From: Microvirga flavescens
GTDB taxonomy: Bacteria > Pseudomonadota > Alphaproteobacteria > Rhizobiales > Beijerinckiaceae
Length of the DNA: 64,000 bases
Assembly: GCF_003290125.1 (NCBI RefSeq)
Contig: NZ_QMKH01000002.1
Location: 248,001 to 312,000 of the forward strand
Direction: 5' to 3'
Shown here piece by piece: positions 24,244 through 34,230 of the stretch. The notes under the pieces are model-generated. The model had not been told where the DNA came from. It did not search any database and saw only the letters and a list, made by a program, of their open reading frames with translations. The position numbers and the translations under genes are program-made. Numbering within the stretch: position 1 is the first letter of the stretch; each line of letters begins with the position of its first letter.

Positions 24244-24699
24244 CTAGCGCCAGCGCGCGGCGGCGGCATCGTCGGTGTCCTTCGCCTCCACCCATGAGCC
24301 CGCCGCGCCGTCCCTCAGGTGCTCCCGCTTCCAGAACGGGGCCTGCGTCTTGAGATAGTCCATCAGGAACTCGGCAGCCTCGAAAGCAGCCTGACGATGG
24401 ACCGAGGTCGTGACAACGAGAACGATGGACTCGCCCGGCGTGATGCGGCCGAACCGGTGAATGATGGTCTGGCCGAGAATGGGCCACCGGCGCTCGGCTT
24501 CGGCGGCGACGCGGGCGATCTCCGCCTCGGCCATGCCGGGGTAATGTTCCAGTTCCAGAGCTGCGAGACGCCCGCCCTCGTCACGGCAAAGACCCGTGAA
24601 GGTGACGACGGCGCCGACATCCGTCCGGCCCGCCGTCAATGCCGTGGCTTCGGCGGCGGCGTCGAAAGGTTCGGACTGGATGCGGATGGTGGTTGTCAT
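24244..24699 (-). CDS. moaE: Molybdopterin synthase catalytic subunit
   Basis: A 151-residue large subunit of molybdopterin synthase, which adds two sulfurs to precursor Z. GAVVTFTGLCRDEGG, LELEHYPGMAEAEI, HRFGRITPGESIVLVVTTSVHR and the catalytic Lys in FLMDYLKTQAPFWKREHL are visible. It follows moaD by 13 bp; its partner MoaD docks by its C-terminal Gly-Gly. A GAGGAAG site precedes the ATG. Confidence 0.95.
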   Translation of the reverse strand: MTTTIRIQSEPFDAAAEATALTAGRTDVGAVVTFTGLCRDEGGRLAALELEHYPGMAEAEIARVAAEAERRWPILGQTIIHRFGRITPGESIVLVVTTSVHRQAAFEAAEFLMDYLKTQAPFWKREHLRDGAAGSWVEAKDTDDAAAARWR

Positions 24700-24712
24700 G
24701 GCTTCCTCAGCC

Positions 24713-24964
24713 CTACCCCCCGGTCATCGGCGGAAAGAACGCGACCTCGCGGGCACCGGCAAGCCTGGCCTCTGGCCTGACGTGAACATGATCGACGGCA
24801 ACGCGGATCACGCCCTCCTTTTCGAAGGCGTATTCGTATTCCTCGCCCCGCGTCTTCAGCCAGCCGATTAATTGGGCAACGGTTTCAATCGTCTCGGGCA
24901 AGGCCACCTCCTCGTCCGTCTTGCCGACCCGCTCGCGCACACAGGCAAAATAGACGAGTTTCAC
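24713..24964 (-). CDS. moaD: Molybdopterin synthase sulfur carrier subunit
   Basis: An 83-residue ubiquitin-like protein, MKLVYFACVRERVGK at the N-terminus and the thiocarboxylate-forming Gly-Gly at the C-terminus (FFPPMTGG). It donates sulfur to precursor Z in the MoaE active site. It starts 4 bp after the pgsA stop, in the common uvrC-pgsA-moaD-moaE order. Confidence 0.95.
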   Translation of the reverse strand: MKLVYFACVRERVGKTDEEVALPETIETVAQLIGWLKTRGEEYEYAFEKEGVIRVAVDHVHVRPEARLAGAREVAFFPPMTGG

Positions 24965-24968
24965 GACC

Positions 24969-25562
24969 CTAATCCTGAATGACGTGGCGGATGCCGGTCT
25001 TGAAATAGTCCCAGCCCGTATAGATCGTCAGAATCGCGGAGACCCACAGGAGCACCGTACCGATCAGGATCGTGCCGGGCAGAACGGTTTCGCCCGCAGG
25101 ACCCGCGATCAGGAAGCCGAGGGACAGAAGCTGCAGGGTCGTCTTCCACTTCGCAACCCGGCTGACGGGAACGCTGACCCGCAGTTCGGCCAGAAACTCC
25201 CGCAGGCCCGACACCAGAATTTCACGGCAGAGAATCACGATGGCCGCCCAAAGGGCCCAGCCGTGAATGGTCTTGTCCGCCACCAGCATGAGAAGCGAGG
25301 CCGCGACGAGAAGCTTGTCCGCGATGGGATCGAGCATGCGGCCCAACGCCGATTGCTGGGCGTAGGCCCGCGCGAAATATCCATCGAAGTAATCAGTGAT
25401 GGCGGCCAGCGCGAAGATCCCCAGCGCAGCCCAGCGGGACCAGTGATCCTCCGGCCAGAACATGAGCGCGACCACAAGAGGCACGGCGACGAGCCGGCCG
25501 TAGGTCAGCATGTTCGGGAGGTTGAAGGCTTTGGACCGTTGCATGGGAGAAGCGGAGTTCAT
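24969..25562 (-). CDS. pgsA: CDP-diacylglycerol-glycerol-3-phosphate 3-phosphatidyltransferase
   Basis: A membrane protein of about 197 residues that makes phosphatidylglycerophosphate. The CDP-alcohol phosphotransferase motif is DYFDGYFARAYAQQSALGRMLDPIADKLL (D-x2-DG-x2-AR-x8-G-x3-D-x3-D). About five hydrophobic segments are seen. The start is uncertain: ATG 25562 was used, but ATG 25544 (MQRSKAFNLPN) also fits, and no good ribosome-binding site precedes either. It lies between uvrC and moaD. Confidence 0.93.
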   Translation of the reverse strand: MNSASPMQRSKAFNLPNMLTYGRLVAVPLVVALMFWPEDHWSRWAALGIFALAAITDYFDGYFARAYAQQSALGRMLDPIADKLLVAASLLMLVADKTIHGWALWAAIVILCREILVSGLREFLAELRVSVPVSRVAKWKTTLQLLSLGFLIAGPAGETVLPGTILIGTVLLWVSAILTIYTGWDYFKTGIRHVIQD

Positions 25563-25683
25563 GATCTGGAGGAAGCACGCTTGGGTTTGGCGCGTCAACC
25601 CGAATGAGCCGACGAATATCAGGGTAATGCCCTGCGCTGAGTCTGCAAGGCGGGGGCGGTAACTTTATTGCGACGTAACCTCC

Positions 25684-27702
25684 TCACCCACGCTCGTGAA
25701 AGAAGTCATAGACCGCGCGGGCCGTCGCCGCATTGACGCCCGGCGCCTTGACGAGATCCTCCAGCGCGGCGCGCTGGATCGCCTTCACGGTTCCGAAATG
25801 ATGCAGGAGGGCGCGCTTGCGCGTGGGGCCGATTCCGGCAATCTCGTCGAGCGGGTTCTTGGTCATCTCGCGCTTGCGCTTGGCGCGGTGGGAGCCGATG
25901 GCGAACCGGTGCGCTTCGTCCCGCAGGCGCTGCACGAAATAGAGCGCCGGATCGCGCGGCGGCAGCTTGAAGGGCGGCTGGCCGATCTTGAAAAAAGTCT
26001 CCCGGCCCGCATCGCGGTCCCGTCCCTTGGCGATGCCGATGAGCGCGACATCGCTTTCGCCGACACCGACCTCCGCGAGCGCCACGCGCGCGGCCTCGAG
26101 TTGCCCCTTGCCGCCGTCGATGAGAACGAGATCGGGCCAAACGGGGAAAGAATCGTCCGTCGCATCGGCGTCTTCGGGAGGAGGCTGCGAACCGTCCTTC
26201 GGATTCTCCTTCACCAGCCGCGCGAAACGGCGCTGCAGCATCTCGCGCATCATGCCGTAATCGTCGCCGGGTTTGAGATCTTCCGACTTCATGTTGAAGG
26301 TGCGGTAGTGCTGCTTCATGAATCCGTTCGCGCCGGCGACGACCATCGCGCCAACGGCGTTCGTGCCCATGATGTGCGAATTGTCGTAGACCTCCACGCG
26401 CTTCGGCGCCTTTTCAAGACCGAATGCCTGTCCGAGCGAGATGAGCAGCTTCTGCTGCGAGGCCGTGTCGGCAAGCCTTCGCCCGAGCGCTTCCTTCGCG
26501 TTGCGCAAAACGTAATCGATGAGCTGCCGCCGCTCACCGCGCTTCGGCGCATGGATCTCCACCTTCGATTCCGCGCGCGTGGAAAGTGCGGCGGCCATCA
26601 ATTCGGAATCCTCGATCTCGTGCGAGAGCAGGATGAGACGCGGCGCGGGCTTGTCATCGTAGAACTGCGCGAGGAAGGAGGTGAGCACTTCCTGCCGCGA
26701 TATGGACTTGTCGGCCTTCGGAAAATAGGCGCGATTGCCCCAGTTCTGCCAATTGCGGAAGAAGAACACTTCCACACAAAACTGCCCGGCCTGCTCATCG
26801 AGCGCGAACACGTCCGCCTCTTCGATGGATTGCGTGTTGATGCCCTGAACGCCCTGAATCGCGGAGAGCGCGGCGAGACGATCGCGGCAACGCGCGGCAC
26901 GCTCGAACTCCAGATCGTCGGAAGCCTGCTGCATCTCGGCGGTGATGCGCGCCTTCACGGCATTCGATTTGCCCGACAGGAACGCGCGCGCCTCATCGAC
27001 AAGCTCCGCGTAGTCCTGCTCGGGAATCTCCTTCGTGCACGGGCCGGAGCATCGTTTGATTTGAAACAGAAGGCAGGGCCGCGTGCGGTTTTCGAAATAG
27101 CTGTCGTTGCACGAGCGCAGGAGGAACGCGCGCTGCAGCGCGTTGATGGTGCGGTTGACCGCCCAGACGCTGGCGAAGGGGCCATAGTAATCTCCCTTGC
27201 GCTTGCGCGCACCGCGATGTTTCACGAGTTGAGGCGCTTCGTGATCCCCCGTCAGGAGAATGTAGGGAAGCGACTTGTCATCCCGCAAAAGCACATTGTA
27301 GCGCGGGCGCAGTTGCTTGATGAGGTTCGCCTCTAGCAGAAGCGCCTCGGTCTCCGTCGCTGTGGTGACGAATTCCATCGACGCCGTCTCGGCGATCATG
27401 CGGGCGATGCGGTTCGAATGCGCCTGGCCCCGCGCATAAGAGCCGACGCGATTCTTGAGGCTGTTCGCCTTGCCGACGTAAAGCACCTCGTGCCGGGCAT
27501 CGAGCATGCGATAGACACCCGGCGCATTGGGCAGCGTCGTCCAGAAACGCCGGATCACCTCCGTTCCGCGCTTGACGGAGCCCGGATTGGCTTCGAGGTC
27601 GAACTCCACGTCCGATCCCGACTCCAGAACGGGGGCAACATCCTCCTCGTCCTCATTGTCGAGGATATCTGGCGGGACATCGTTGGTGGGGTTGCGGCTC
27701 AT
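25684..27702 (-). CDS. uvrC: Excinuclease ABC subunit C
   Basis: A protein of about 672 residues making both incisions in nucleotide excision repair. An acidic N-terminal extension (about residues 1-50) precedes the GIY-YIG nuclease domain ([19 protein letters not shown]). The UVR segment ([21 protein letters not shown]), the UvrC RNase H-like nuclease domain ([21 protein letters not shown]) and tandem helix-hairpin-helices at the C-terminus follow. No LexA box was seen upstream. The ATG at 27702 was chosen; the frame is open 30 codons further. Confidence 0.95.
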   Translation of the reverse strand: MSRNPTNDVPPDILDNEDEEDVAPVLESGSDVEFDLEANPGSVKRGTEVIRRFWTTLPNAPGVYRMLDARHEVLYVGKANSLKNRVGSYARGQAHSNRIARMIAETASMEFVTTATETEALLLEANLIKQLRPRYNVLLRDDKSLPYILLTGDHEAPQLVKHRGARKRKGDYYGPFASVWAVNRTINALQRAFLLRSCNDSYFENRTRPCLLFQIKRCSGPCTKEIPEQDYAELVDEARAFLSGKSNAVKARITAEMQQASDDLEFERAARCRDRLAALSAIQGVQGINTQSIEEADVFALDEQAGQFCVEVFFFRNWQNWGNRAYFPKADKSISRQEVLTSFLAQFYDDKPAPRLILLSHEIEDSELMAAALSTRAESKVEIHAPKRGERRQLIDYVLRNAKEALGRRLADTASQQKLLISLGQAFGLEKAPKRVEVYDNSHIMGTNAVGAMVVAGANGFMKQHYRTFNMKSEDLKPGDDYGMMREMLQRRFARLVKENPKDGSQPPPEDADATDDSFPVWPDLVLIDGGKGQLEAARVALAEVGVGESDVALIGIAKGRDRDAGRETFFKIGQPPFKLPPRDPALYFVQRLRDEAHRFAIGSHRAKRKREMTKNPLDEIAGIGPTRKRALLHHFGTVKAIQRAALEDLVKAPGVNAATARAVYDFFHERG

Positions 27703-27816
27703 GGAAGGTGATTTAAGGGTTTCGATTTCCAGTGGAAAGAGCACGCCTCCACTATTCCGCAACAGGGGGCTGAGGAGGTTTAAATGCCTCAACCCGCATC
27801 CTGAGTGGAGCGCCCC

Positions 27817-28980
27817 ATGCGCCTGTCGATCATTGTCTCCGCCGTTGTGGCGGCCCTCGTGGGCTTCGGCAGCACGATTGCCCTGATCATTGCGGCGACC
27901 CAGGCCGTCGGAGCCGATGCGGCCCAGACCACGTCATGGGTCGCGGCGCTCTGCCTCAGCATGGCCGTCACCAGCGGCTTTCTGAGCGTCCGCTTCAAAA
28001 TCCCCGTGGTGACCGCCTGGTCCACTCCCGGCGCGGCGTTGATTGCCGCTTCGAGCGGCATCTCGCTTTCAGCGGCGGTCGGCGCATTCCTGCTTGCAGG
28101 GTCCCTCATCGTTCTTGCCGCCGCCGTCAAACCCTTCGGTCGTCTCATCGAGCGCATTCCGACCTCGATTGCCGCCGCCATGCTGGCGGGCATTCTGATT
28201 CGGTTCGTGATGTCGGTCTTCGAAAGCGCGCAAGCGACCCCCGCCCTCGTGCTGCCGCTGATCGGCATCTTTCTCCTCGTGCGGCTTTTCAATCCGGCGA
28301 TGGCGGTCCTGGCCGTGCTCGTCGCCGGCTTCGGCATCGCCTTCGGCGGCGGATTCGCGAAGGCCCTGCCCTCCGACCTCACGATTTCCTCGCTCACCTT
28401 CATTCATCCAGCCTTCGAGCCCACGGCCCTCATCGGCCTCGGCGTGCCGCTGTTTCTCGTCACGATGGCCTCGCAAAACCTGCCGGGCTTTGCCGTGCTG
28501 CGCGCCTCCGGCTATTCGCCGCCCTCACGCCCTATCCTCGCGACGACGGGCTTTGTGTCGGTGGTCAGCGCCTTTTTCGGCGCGCATACGAGCAACCTCG
28601 CTGCCATCTCCGCCGCCATCTGCACCGGGCCGGATACGCATCCCGATCCCGCCAAACGCTGGATGGTCGGGCCGTTCTACGCCCTTTGCTACCTGATCTT
28701 CGCGGCCTTCAGCGCACCGCTCATCGCCCTCATCGGCGCCCTGCCCCCGGAACTCATCAAGACCGTCGCGGGGCTGGCGCTCGCGGCCTCCTTCGCCGGG
28801 GCGCTTGGGTCCGCGCTCGCCGACGACGCGAAGCGCTTTCCGGCGGCCCTCACGCTGGCGGTCACCGCTTCGGGCGTCTCAATGTTCGGAATCGGCTCGG
28901 CTTTCTGGGGTTTGGCAACCGGTTTGCTGGTGCTAGGCCTTGATGTTGTAAACAGCCGGATCCGCCTCCCAAGGGCCTGA
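27817..28980 (+). CDS. BenE-family benzoate/H+ symporter
   Basis: A 387-residue inner membrane protein with about 11-12 hydrophobic segments. The BenE family signatures [21 protein letters not shown] and [26 protein letters not shown] are present. Relatives import benzoate with protons, but no benzoate catabolic gene is nearby, so the substrate is open. The ATG at 27817 has GGAG 7 nt upstream. It is divergent from uvrC. Confidence 0.88.
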   Translation: MRLSIIVSAVVAALVGFGSTIALIIAATQAVGADAAQTTSWVAALCLSMAVTSGFLSVRFKIPVVTAWSTPGAALIAASSGISLSAAVGAFLLAGSLIVLAAAVKPFGRLIERIPTSIAAAMLAGILIRFVMSVFESAQATPALVLPLIGIFLLVRLFNPAMAVLAVLVAGFGIAFGGGFAKALPSDLTISSLTFIHPAFEPTALIGLGVPLFLVTMASQNLPGFAVLRASGYSPPSRPILATTGFVSVVSAFFGAHTSNLAAISAAICTGPDTHPDPAKRWMVGPFYALCYLIFAAFSAPLIALIGALPPELIKTVAGLALAASFAGALGSALADDAKRFPAALTLAVTASGVSMFGIGSAFWGLATGLLVLGLDVVNSRIRLPRA

Positions 28981-29049
28981 ACTGGACCTCGCCCCCGCTT
29001 AAAGTTAAGATTTTGTTACCACCGGGACTTGGAACGGGCGGGAGGCAGT

Positions 29050-29571
29050 ATGATTGAAACGAAGCATTTGTGGCGGCTTGCCGCCATGACGGCGATGATC
29101 GGACTGGGTGCATGCCAGAGTAACGGCGCTTCCCTGACCGGCTCGCCGGAAGGCGTTCCAATCGTACTGGAGAGCATCGAAGGCGCGCCCGCGCCTGTTC
29201 AGACAGCCTTCGTCGGAGAGTTGAACTCCGCCGCCTCGGACCGGAAGGTCGAGTTCGTGGGAACGAGCACGCAGGCTCGCTACCGGGTGCGCGGCTATCT
29301 CTCCACCGAAACCCATGACGGCCAGACGAGCGTCGCTTATGTCTGGGACGTGTTCGATGCCGAGAAGCGCCGCGCCAAGCGACTGACCGGATCAAGCCCC
29401 CTCAAGTCAGCAACCGGCAATCCCTGGACGGCGCTCGACAAAGCCACTCTGGCGAAACTCGCCAATGCAAGCATGGACGAGATTGCTGAATTTTTGAGCG
29501 CTGCGAAGGCTGAGGCCCCGTTCCAGACGGCGGAAGCCGCTCTATCCGAGCCGATTGTTGCTGCTCAGTAA
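29050..29571 (+). CDS. Hypothetical lipoprotein, 173 aa
   Basis: A signal peptide ending in a clear lipobox (IGLGAC, Cys at residue 22) followed by a mature part of about 150 residues with no family I recognise. It contains YRVRGYLSTETHDGQTSVAYVWDVFDAEKRRA, which looks like a beta-rich fold. GGGAGG lies 5 nt before the ATG. Lgt, needed for its lipidation, is encoded in the same window. It stands alone, with a hairpin 16 bp after the stop. Confidence 0.85.
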   Translation: MIETKHLWRLAAMTAMIGLGACQSNGASLTGSPEGVPIVLESIEGAPAPVQTAFVGELNSAASDRKVEFVGTSTQARYRVRGYLSTETHDGQTSVAYVWDVFDAEKRRAKRLTGSSPLKSATGNPWTALDKATLAKLANASMDEIAEFLSAAKAEAPFQTAEAALSEPIVAAQ

Positions 29572-29587
29572 CGGTTCTCGCGCAAGA

Positions 29588-29617
29588 CGAGAATGCGGCA
29601 CTGTTGCGGCATTCTCG
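29588..29617 (+). terminator. Hairpin after the lipoprotein gene
   Basis: CGAGAATGC and GCATTCTCG are perfect 9-bp arms with an inner GCA/TGC extension. There is no U-run, so termination may need Rho or be weak. Confidence 0.55.
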
Positions 29618-29724
29618 GTATTGTGACGACTTTTGAACACTGCTAAGACCCCCTCGTCTTGCCGCTTTGAGCAGCCTGGTCGTGCGGCGGTCTCCACAGG
29701 TCACATGCAGCAAAAGATGCTTTC

Positions 29725-30657
29725 ATGAAGCTCGTCGCGGGAAATTCCAATCGTCCGCTGGCGGAGGCTATCTCCGCCTACCTCAATGTGCCGCTCGCCA
29801 AATGTCAGGTGAAGCGCTTCGCGGACATGGAAGTGTTCGTGGAAATTCAGGAAAATGTGCGCGGCGAGGATGTGTTCGTCGTCCAGTCGACGTCCTTTCC
29901 GGCCAACGACCATCTGATGGAGCTTCTCATCATCATCGACGCGCTGCGCCGTTCCTCGGCGCGCCGCATCACGGCGGTGATTCCCTATTTCGGCTACGCC
30001 CGGCAGGATCGTAAGCCCGGCCCGCGCACGCCGATCTCGGCCAAGCTCGTCGCCAACCTCATCACCAATGCCGGCGCCGACCGCGTTCTGACCCTCGATC
30101 TGCATGCGGGCCAGATCCAGGGCTTCTTCGACATTCCGACCGACAACCTGTTCGGCGCGCCGGTCATGGTGCGCGACATCAAGGAGCGGATGGACAACTC
30201 CAACCGCATGGTCGTCTCCCCCGACGTGGGGGGCGTGGTGCGCGCCCGCGCGCTTGCCAAGCGCATCGATGCGCCGCTCGCCATCGTCGACAAGCGCCGT
30301 GAGCGCCCCGGCGAATCGGAAGTGATGAACATCATCGGCGACGTTTCCGGCCGTTCCTGCATTCTTCTCGACGACATCGTGGATTCCGGCGGCACCCTCG
30401 TGAACGCGGCGGACGCCCTCCTCGCCAACGGCGCGAAAGAGGTCTACGCCTACATCACCCACGGCGTTCTCTCCGGCGGCGCGGTTTCGCGCATCGCCAA
30501 TTCCAAGCTGAAGGAACTGGTGATCACGGACTCGATCATGCCGACCGAGGCCGTGAAGGTGGCGCACAACATCCGCGTTATCCCCATCGCCCCCCTGATC
30601 GGTGAAGCCATTGGCCGGACGGCGACCGAAAGCTCCGTTTCGAGCCTGTTCGACTAG
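29725..30657 (+). CDS. prs: Ribose-phosphate pyrophosphokinase
   Basis: A 310-residue class I PRPP synthase, making PRPP from ribose-5-phosphate and ATP for nucleotide, His and Trp synthesis. [38 protein letters not shown] (ATP site) and [21 protein letters not shown] (PRPP loop) are present. It lies at the head of the prs-rplY-pth-ychF cluster. The convergent methyltransferase ends 3 bp past its stop. Confidence 0.96.
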   Translation: MKLVAGNSNRPLAEAISAYLNVPLAKCQVKRFADMEVFVEIQENVRGEDVFVVQSTSFPANDHLMELLIIIDALRRSSARRITAVIPYFGYARQDRKPGPRTPISAKLVANLITNAGADRVLTLDLHAGQIQGFFDIPTDNLFGAPVMVRDIKERMDNSNRMVVSPDVGGVVRARALAKRIDAPLAIVDKRRERPGESEVMNIIGDVSGRSCILLDDIVDSGGTLVNAADALLANGAKEVYAYITHGVLSGGAVSRIANSKLKELVITDSIMPTEAVKVAHNIRVIPIAPLIGEAIGRTATESSVSSLFD

Positions 30658-30660
30658 GCG

Positions 30661-31473
30661 TTATTTCCGCCGCATGATGAGCCAGGGGGTGGGGATCGCT
30701 CTCCACTCCCAAACGGCCAGCAGTTGGTCGAGATGGCCAAGACCGTTGAGCCAATCGGGAAGCTCGGGCACCACGGTCTGCGCCTGTTTTTCCTCGATCT
30801 CGTGCGTCGCCCGGAAGCGTTCGATGAGATCCGCCGCGCTGCGCCCGGGCCCGGGATGGACCTCGACGACGATGTCCAGCCAGCCGAAATCGGCCACATT
30901 GGAATCGAGCAGAGCGAACTCCGCGCCCTCGCAATCCATGATCAAAAGGCCGCTCGGGCGCCGCCCGAGCGAGGCGGAAAGCTCCGACGCAACCTCGTCC
31001 ACGGCTTCGGCTTTGAATTCCTCGCGAAGGCTGATCCGAGCCTCGACATCATTCAACAACGCCAGTTCCGCGCAGAGTTTGCGTGCCCTCGGATCGATAT
31101 CCCAGGCCAGAACTTGCGCCTGAGGCAGAAGACGGGCGCTGCCGACGGCATAAAACCCTTCGGCGCAGCCGACATTGAGAACGGTGTCGTAATTCTGAGC
31201 CGGGGCTTCGGCGAAGAAAGGTTGCAGGGCCGCTTCATAGACCCCGAGCAGCTTTGGCGCGAGGCCACCCTCCGAGGCTCCCGGCAGGTACTTCAGGCCC
31301 GCAAAAGGGCCACCCCTGACCGTGGTCCCATCCTTGGCAACCAGGGTATGGCCAATCAGTTGCGCCCGCCATTTGGCGACCGCACGCAGCAATTGCTCAA
31401 GCTTCTGCCGCTCATTCAACTGCGACGAGAAAATTTGTTCCGCCACGCTTAGCACGGCACGATCCAGGCTCAT
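30661..31473 (-). CDS. Class I SAM-dependent methyltransferase, unknown substrate
   Basis: A 270-residue protein. An SAM-binding motif I is seen as VLNVGCAEGFYAVGSARLL near residues 97-115 and motif II as VLAWDIDPRARKL; IMDCEGAEFALL resembles the post-II region of FkbM-like methyltransferases. The N-terminal 90 residues are helical and family-specific. It is inserted, opposite in direction, between prs and rplY, which are adjacent in many relatives. The target is unknown. Confidence 0.82.
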   Translation of the reverse strand: MSLDRAVLSVAEQIFSSQLNERQKLEQLLRAVAKWRAQLIGHTLVAKDGTTVRGGPFAGLKYLPGASEGGLAPKLLGVYEAALQPFFAEAPAQNYDTVLNVGCAEGFYAVGSARLLPQAQVLAWDIDPRARKLCAELALLNDVEARISLREEFKAEAVDEVASELSASLGRRPSGLLIMDCEGAEFALLDSNVADFGWLDIVVEVHPGPGRSAADLIERFRATHEIEEKQAQTVVPELPDWLNGLGHLDQLLAVWEWRAIPTPWLIMRRK

Positions 31474-31544
31474 TAGGCATTCCAGACGGATATTAAAGTA
31501 TCGCTCGCGTGCTTATAGGCTTTGCAAGGCAGGTGTAAAAGCAA

Positions 31545-31574
31545 TTGTCAGCAGCCGGTTTTTGGCGCTATAAG
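31545..31574 (+). promoter_or_regulatory. Sigma-70-type promoter of rplY
   Basis: TTGTCA (31545-31550), 18 bp, TATAAG (31569-31574): one mismatch from the -35 and one from the -10 consensus. It would start transcription near 31581, giving rplY a leader of about 95 nt. Confidence 0.65.
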
Positions 31575-31580
31575 CCGCTC

Positions 31581-31648
31581 GCGCTCCTCCGACACCCTTG
31601 GAGGCAGGGGGCGCGAACCTTGGCCGCCTTGAGGCGGCCTTTGGTTTT
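31581..31648 (+). promoter_or_regulatory. Structured leader of rplY, possible attenuator
   Basis: Two hairpins are predicted by eye. The first is CCTCC (31586-31590) with GGAGG (31600-31604), extended by GCGC at 31581 and 31611. The second is GGCCGCC/GGCGGCC with a TTGA loop (31622-31639), followed by TTTGGTTTT, a terminator-like form. It ends 29 nt before the rplY start. L25 binds structured 5S rRNA, so autoregulation through this leader is plausible but inferred. Confidence 0.5.
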
Positions 31649-31676
31649 GAAAACACCATTTTGAAGGACCACGACC

Positions 31677-32300
31677 ATGAGCGCTGTTAAGCAAATCAAG
31701 GCCGTGGCGCGCGACCGGGCCGGCAAGGGGGCCGCCCGGGCCGTTCGTCGCCAAGGCCAAGTTCCCGCCGTCATCTATGGAGCCGGTCAGCCGGCCGTGG
31801 CGATTGCTCTCGACTTCAACCAGACGAAGCAGCTGATTTTCGCCGGCCACTTCCTCACCACGATCTTCGAGATCGACGTGGACGGAAAGAAGGTCCAGGC
31901 GATTCCGCGCGACTACCAGCTCGACCCGGTGAAGGACTTCCCGGTCCATGTCGACTTCCTGCGTCTCGCCAAGGGCCAGGCGATCAAGGTCGTCGTGCCG
32001 GTTCACATCGTCGGCCAGGACAAGTGCGCGGGCGTCAAGCGCGGCGGCACCCTGCAGGTTGTCGAGCACTCGGTGGAACTCCTCGTTCCTTCCGATGCGA
32101 TCCCGGACTTCATCGAGGCTTCGGTCGCCGACCTCGACATCGGTTCGTCGATCCATCTCTCGGACGTCAAGCTGCCCAAGGGCGCCAAGGCGACGACCCA
32201 CGAGAACCTGACCCTCGTGACGGTGGTTGCTCCCTCCGGCATGAAGGAAGAGGCTCCGGCTCCCGCCGAGGCTGCTGCGGCTCCCGCTGCGAAGGCCTGA
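31677..32300 (+). CDS. rplY: 50S ribosomal protein L25/Ctc
   Basis: A 207-residue long-form L25 (Ctc type). The N-terminal 5S rRNA-binding domain (residues 1-95, ARDRAGKGAARAVRRQGQVPAVIYG) and the C-terminal TL5-like domain (about 96-190) are both present, followed by an Ala/Pro-rich tail. It binds 5S rRNA in the central protuberance. A promoter and structured leader are seen just upstream. Confidence 0.95.
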   Translation: MSAVKQIKAVARDRAGKGAARAVRRQGQVPAVIYGAGQPAVAIALDFNQTKQLIFAGHFLTTIFEIDVDGKKVQAIPRDYQLDPVKDFPVHVDFLRLAKGQAIKVVVPVHIVGQDKCAGVKRGGTLQVVEHSVELLVPSDAIPDFIEASVADLDIGSSIHLSDVKLPKGAKATTHENLTLVTVVAPSGMKEEAPAPAEAAAAPAAKA

Positions 32301-32337
32301 TCATTTCCGATCGGGTTTTCCCTTTTCGACTGTTTCG

Positions 32338-32365
32338 ACGCTCCGACCGCAAGGCCGGAGCGTTT
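32338..32365 (+). terminator. Hairpin between rplY and pth
   Basis: ACGCTCCG (32338-32345) pairs with CGGAGCGT (32356-32363), with a C-rich inner extension and GCAA loop, then TTT. It ends 21 bp before pth, so it may partly reduce downstream expression. Confidence 0.6.
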
Positions 32366-32386
32366 CCTTATGAATGACGGCAAGCG

Positions 32387-33010
32387 ATGCGTCTCTTCGT
32401 CGGCCTCGGTAATCCAGGATCGCGCTACGCGAGGAACCGCCACAATATCGGGTTCATGGCGGCGGACGCGGTCGCGCGCGCTCATGCGGCTTCCCCGTGG
32501 CGGCGGCGTTTCCAGGGCGAGACGGCGGAGGCCCTCATCGGCGGCGAGAAGGTTCTCATCCTGAAGCCGGAAACGTACATGAACGAATCCGGACGGGCGG
32601 TCGCCGAAGCGATGCGCTTCTTCAAGATCCCCCTATCGGACGTCACCGTCTTCTACGACGAACTCGATCTGCCGCCCGCCAAACTCAGGGTGAAGATCGG
32701 CGGCGGCAATGCGGGCCATAACGGCCTGCGCTCAATCACCGCCCATTGCGGCAACGAATATCGCCGCGTGCGCCTCGGCATCGGCCATCCCGGCGTGAAG
32801 GAACTCGTGCACTCCTACGTGCTCGGCGATTTCGCGAAGGCGGAAGAGCCCTGGGTCGAGGATCTGTGCCGGGCCATCGCAGACAACGCCGCGCTCGTCG
32901 CCAAGGGCGATGACGCGAGCTTTCAGAACAAGGTCCACCTCGCCATGGAAGGGCGTGGCTGGGCGGACGTGAAACGGCCTGGAGAACAGGCCAAGAAGGA
33001 CAAGGAGTGA
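32387..33010 (+). CDS. pth: Peptidyl-tRNA hydrolase
   Basis: A 207-residue Pth1. It frees tRNA from prematurely released peptidyl-tRNA. [21 protein letters not shown] carries the catalytic His; [13 protein letters not shown] and [30 protein letters not shown] are signature segments with the catalytic Asp. The tail is about 15-20 residues longer than E. coli Pth and rich in Lys. Four bases separate its stop from ychF. Confidence 0.96.
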   Translation: MRLFVGLGNPGSRYARNRHNIGFMAADAVARAHAASPWRRRFQGETAEALIGGEKVLILKPETYMNESGRAVAEAMRFFKIPLSDVTVFYDELDLPPAKLRVKIGGGNAGHNGLRSITAHCGNEYRRVRLGIGHPGVKELVHSYVLGDFAKAEEPWVEDLCRAIADNAALVAKGDDASFQNKVHLAMEGRGWADVKRPGEQAKKDKE

Positions 33011-33013
33011 GGC

Positions 33014-34111
33014 ATGGGCTTCAAGATGGGCATCGTCGGTCTGCCGAATGTCGGAAAATCGACGCTCTTCAACGCGCTCACCCAGACGGCCGCGGCGCAG
33101 GCCGCGAACTATCCGTTCTGCACCATCGAGCCCAACGTGGGCGATGTCGCCGTGCCGGATGAGCGGTTGGAACAGCTCGCGGCCATCGCCGGCTCGCAGC
33201 AGATCATCCCGACCCGCCTCACCTTCGTCGATATCGCGGGCCTCGTACGCGGCGCTTCGCAGGGCGAAGGCCTCGGCAATCAGTTCCTCGCCAATATCCG
33301 CGAGGTGGACGCCATTGCCCATGTGGTGCGCTCGTTCGAGGATTCGGACATCACCCACGTCGAAGGCAAGATCGATCCTACCGCCGATATCGAGACCATC
33401 GAGACCGAGCTGATGCTCGCCGATCTCGACAGCCTCGAGAAGCGCGTCAATGCGCTGGAAAAGAAGGCCAAGGGCAACGACAAGGAAGCCAAGGAAACCC
33501 TCGACCTCGTAACGCGCTCCCTCGTCCTTTTGCGCGAGGGCAAGCCCGCGCGCTTCGTCGAGCGCAAGCCCGAGGAAGAGCGCCTGTTCCAGATGCTCGG
33601 CCTTCTGACCTCGAAGCCTGTTCTCTACGTGTGCAACGTCGAGGAATCCTCCGCCGACCAGGGCAATGCCTTCTCCGCGAAGGTCATGGAGCGCGCTAAG
33701 GCGGAAGGCGCGAAAGCGGTTGTCGTCTCCGCCAAGATCGAGAGCGAGATCGCCGTTCTGCCCCCTGACGAGCAGAAGGATTATCTCGACGCCATCGGCC
33801 TTGCCGAGCCCGGCCTCAACCGCGTGATCCGCGCGGGCTACGATCTTCTCGGCCTCATCACCTATTTCACGGTCGGCCCGAAGGAAGCCCGCGCCTGGAC
33901 GATCACCAAGGGCACCAAGGCCCCGCAGGCCGCAGGCGTCATCCACACGGATTTCGAAAAGGGCTTCATCCGCTCGGAGACCATCGCCTATTCCGACTAC
34001 GTCTCGCTCAAGGGCGAGGCCGGGGCGCGGGATGCCGGAAAGCTGCGGCTCGAAGGCAAGGAATACGTGGTGCAGGACGGTGATGTGCTGCACTTCCGCT
34101 TCGCGAACTAA
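33014..34111 (+). CDS. ychF: Redox-regulated ATPase YchF
   Basis: A 365-residue OBG-family P-loop NTPase. G1 is GLPNVGKSTLFNAL, G3 is DIAGLVRGASQGEGLGNQFL, the NVEE segment replaces the canonical NKxD (YchF hydrolyses ATP rather than GTP), and a C-terminal TGS domain (about 282-365) is present. It binds the ribosome. A GGAGTGAGG site lies before the ATG. It is probably cotranscribed with pth. Confidence 0.96.
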   Translation: MGFKMGIVGLPNVGKSTLFNALTQTAAAQAANYPFCTIEPNVGDVAVPDERLEQLAAIAGSQQIIPTRLTFVDIAGLVRGASQGEGLGNQFLANIREVDAIAHVVRSFEDSDITHVEGKIDPTADIETIETELMLADLDSLEKRVNALEKKAKGNDKEAKETLDLVTRSLVLLREGKPARFVERKPEEERLFQMLGLLTSKPVLYVCNVEESSADQGNAFSAKVMERAKAEGAKAVVVSAKIESEIAVLPPDEQKDYLDAIGLAEPGLNRVIRAGYDLLGLITYFTVGPKEARAWTITKGTKAPQAAGVIHTDFEKGFIRSETIAYSDYVSLKGEAGARDAGKLRLEGKEYVVQDGDVLHFRFAN

Positions 34112-34230
34112 GACCCGGCGCAAAACGCCGCTCAGAGCGGTTCTGACAGAAACGTGAACGGCCTCGTTGTCGCCTGTTCAGGTGTTTTGCGCATTATTCC
34201 CGCATGGTGGTTTTCGTGGAGGATTTCGCC

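Noticed and set aside
25696-27336. A 546-codon open frame opposite uvrC
   Set aside because: It is antisense to a clear uvrC and has no recognisable motif; long antisense frames are common in GC-rich genomes with strong third-position bias.
32732-34123. A 463-codon frame opposite ychF and pth
   Set aside because: Shadow of two highly conserved genes; the protein is a low-complexity mix of Gly, Arg, Asp and Leu.
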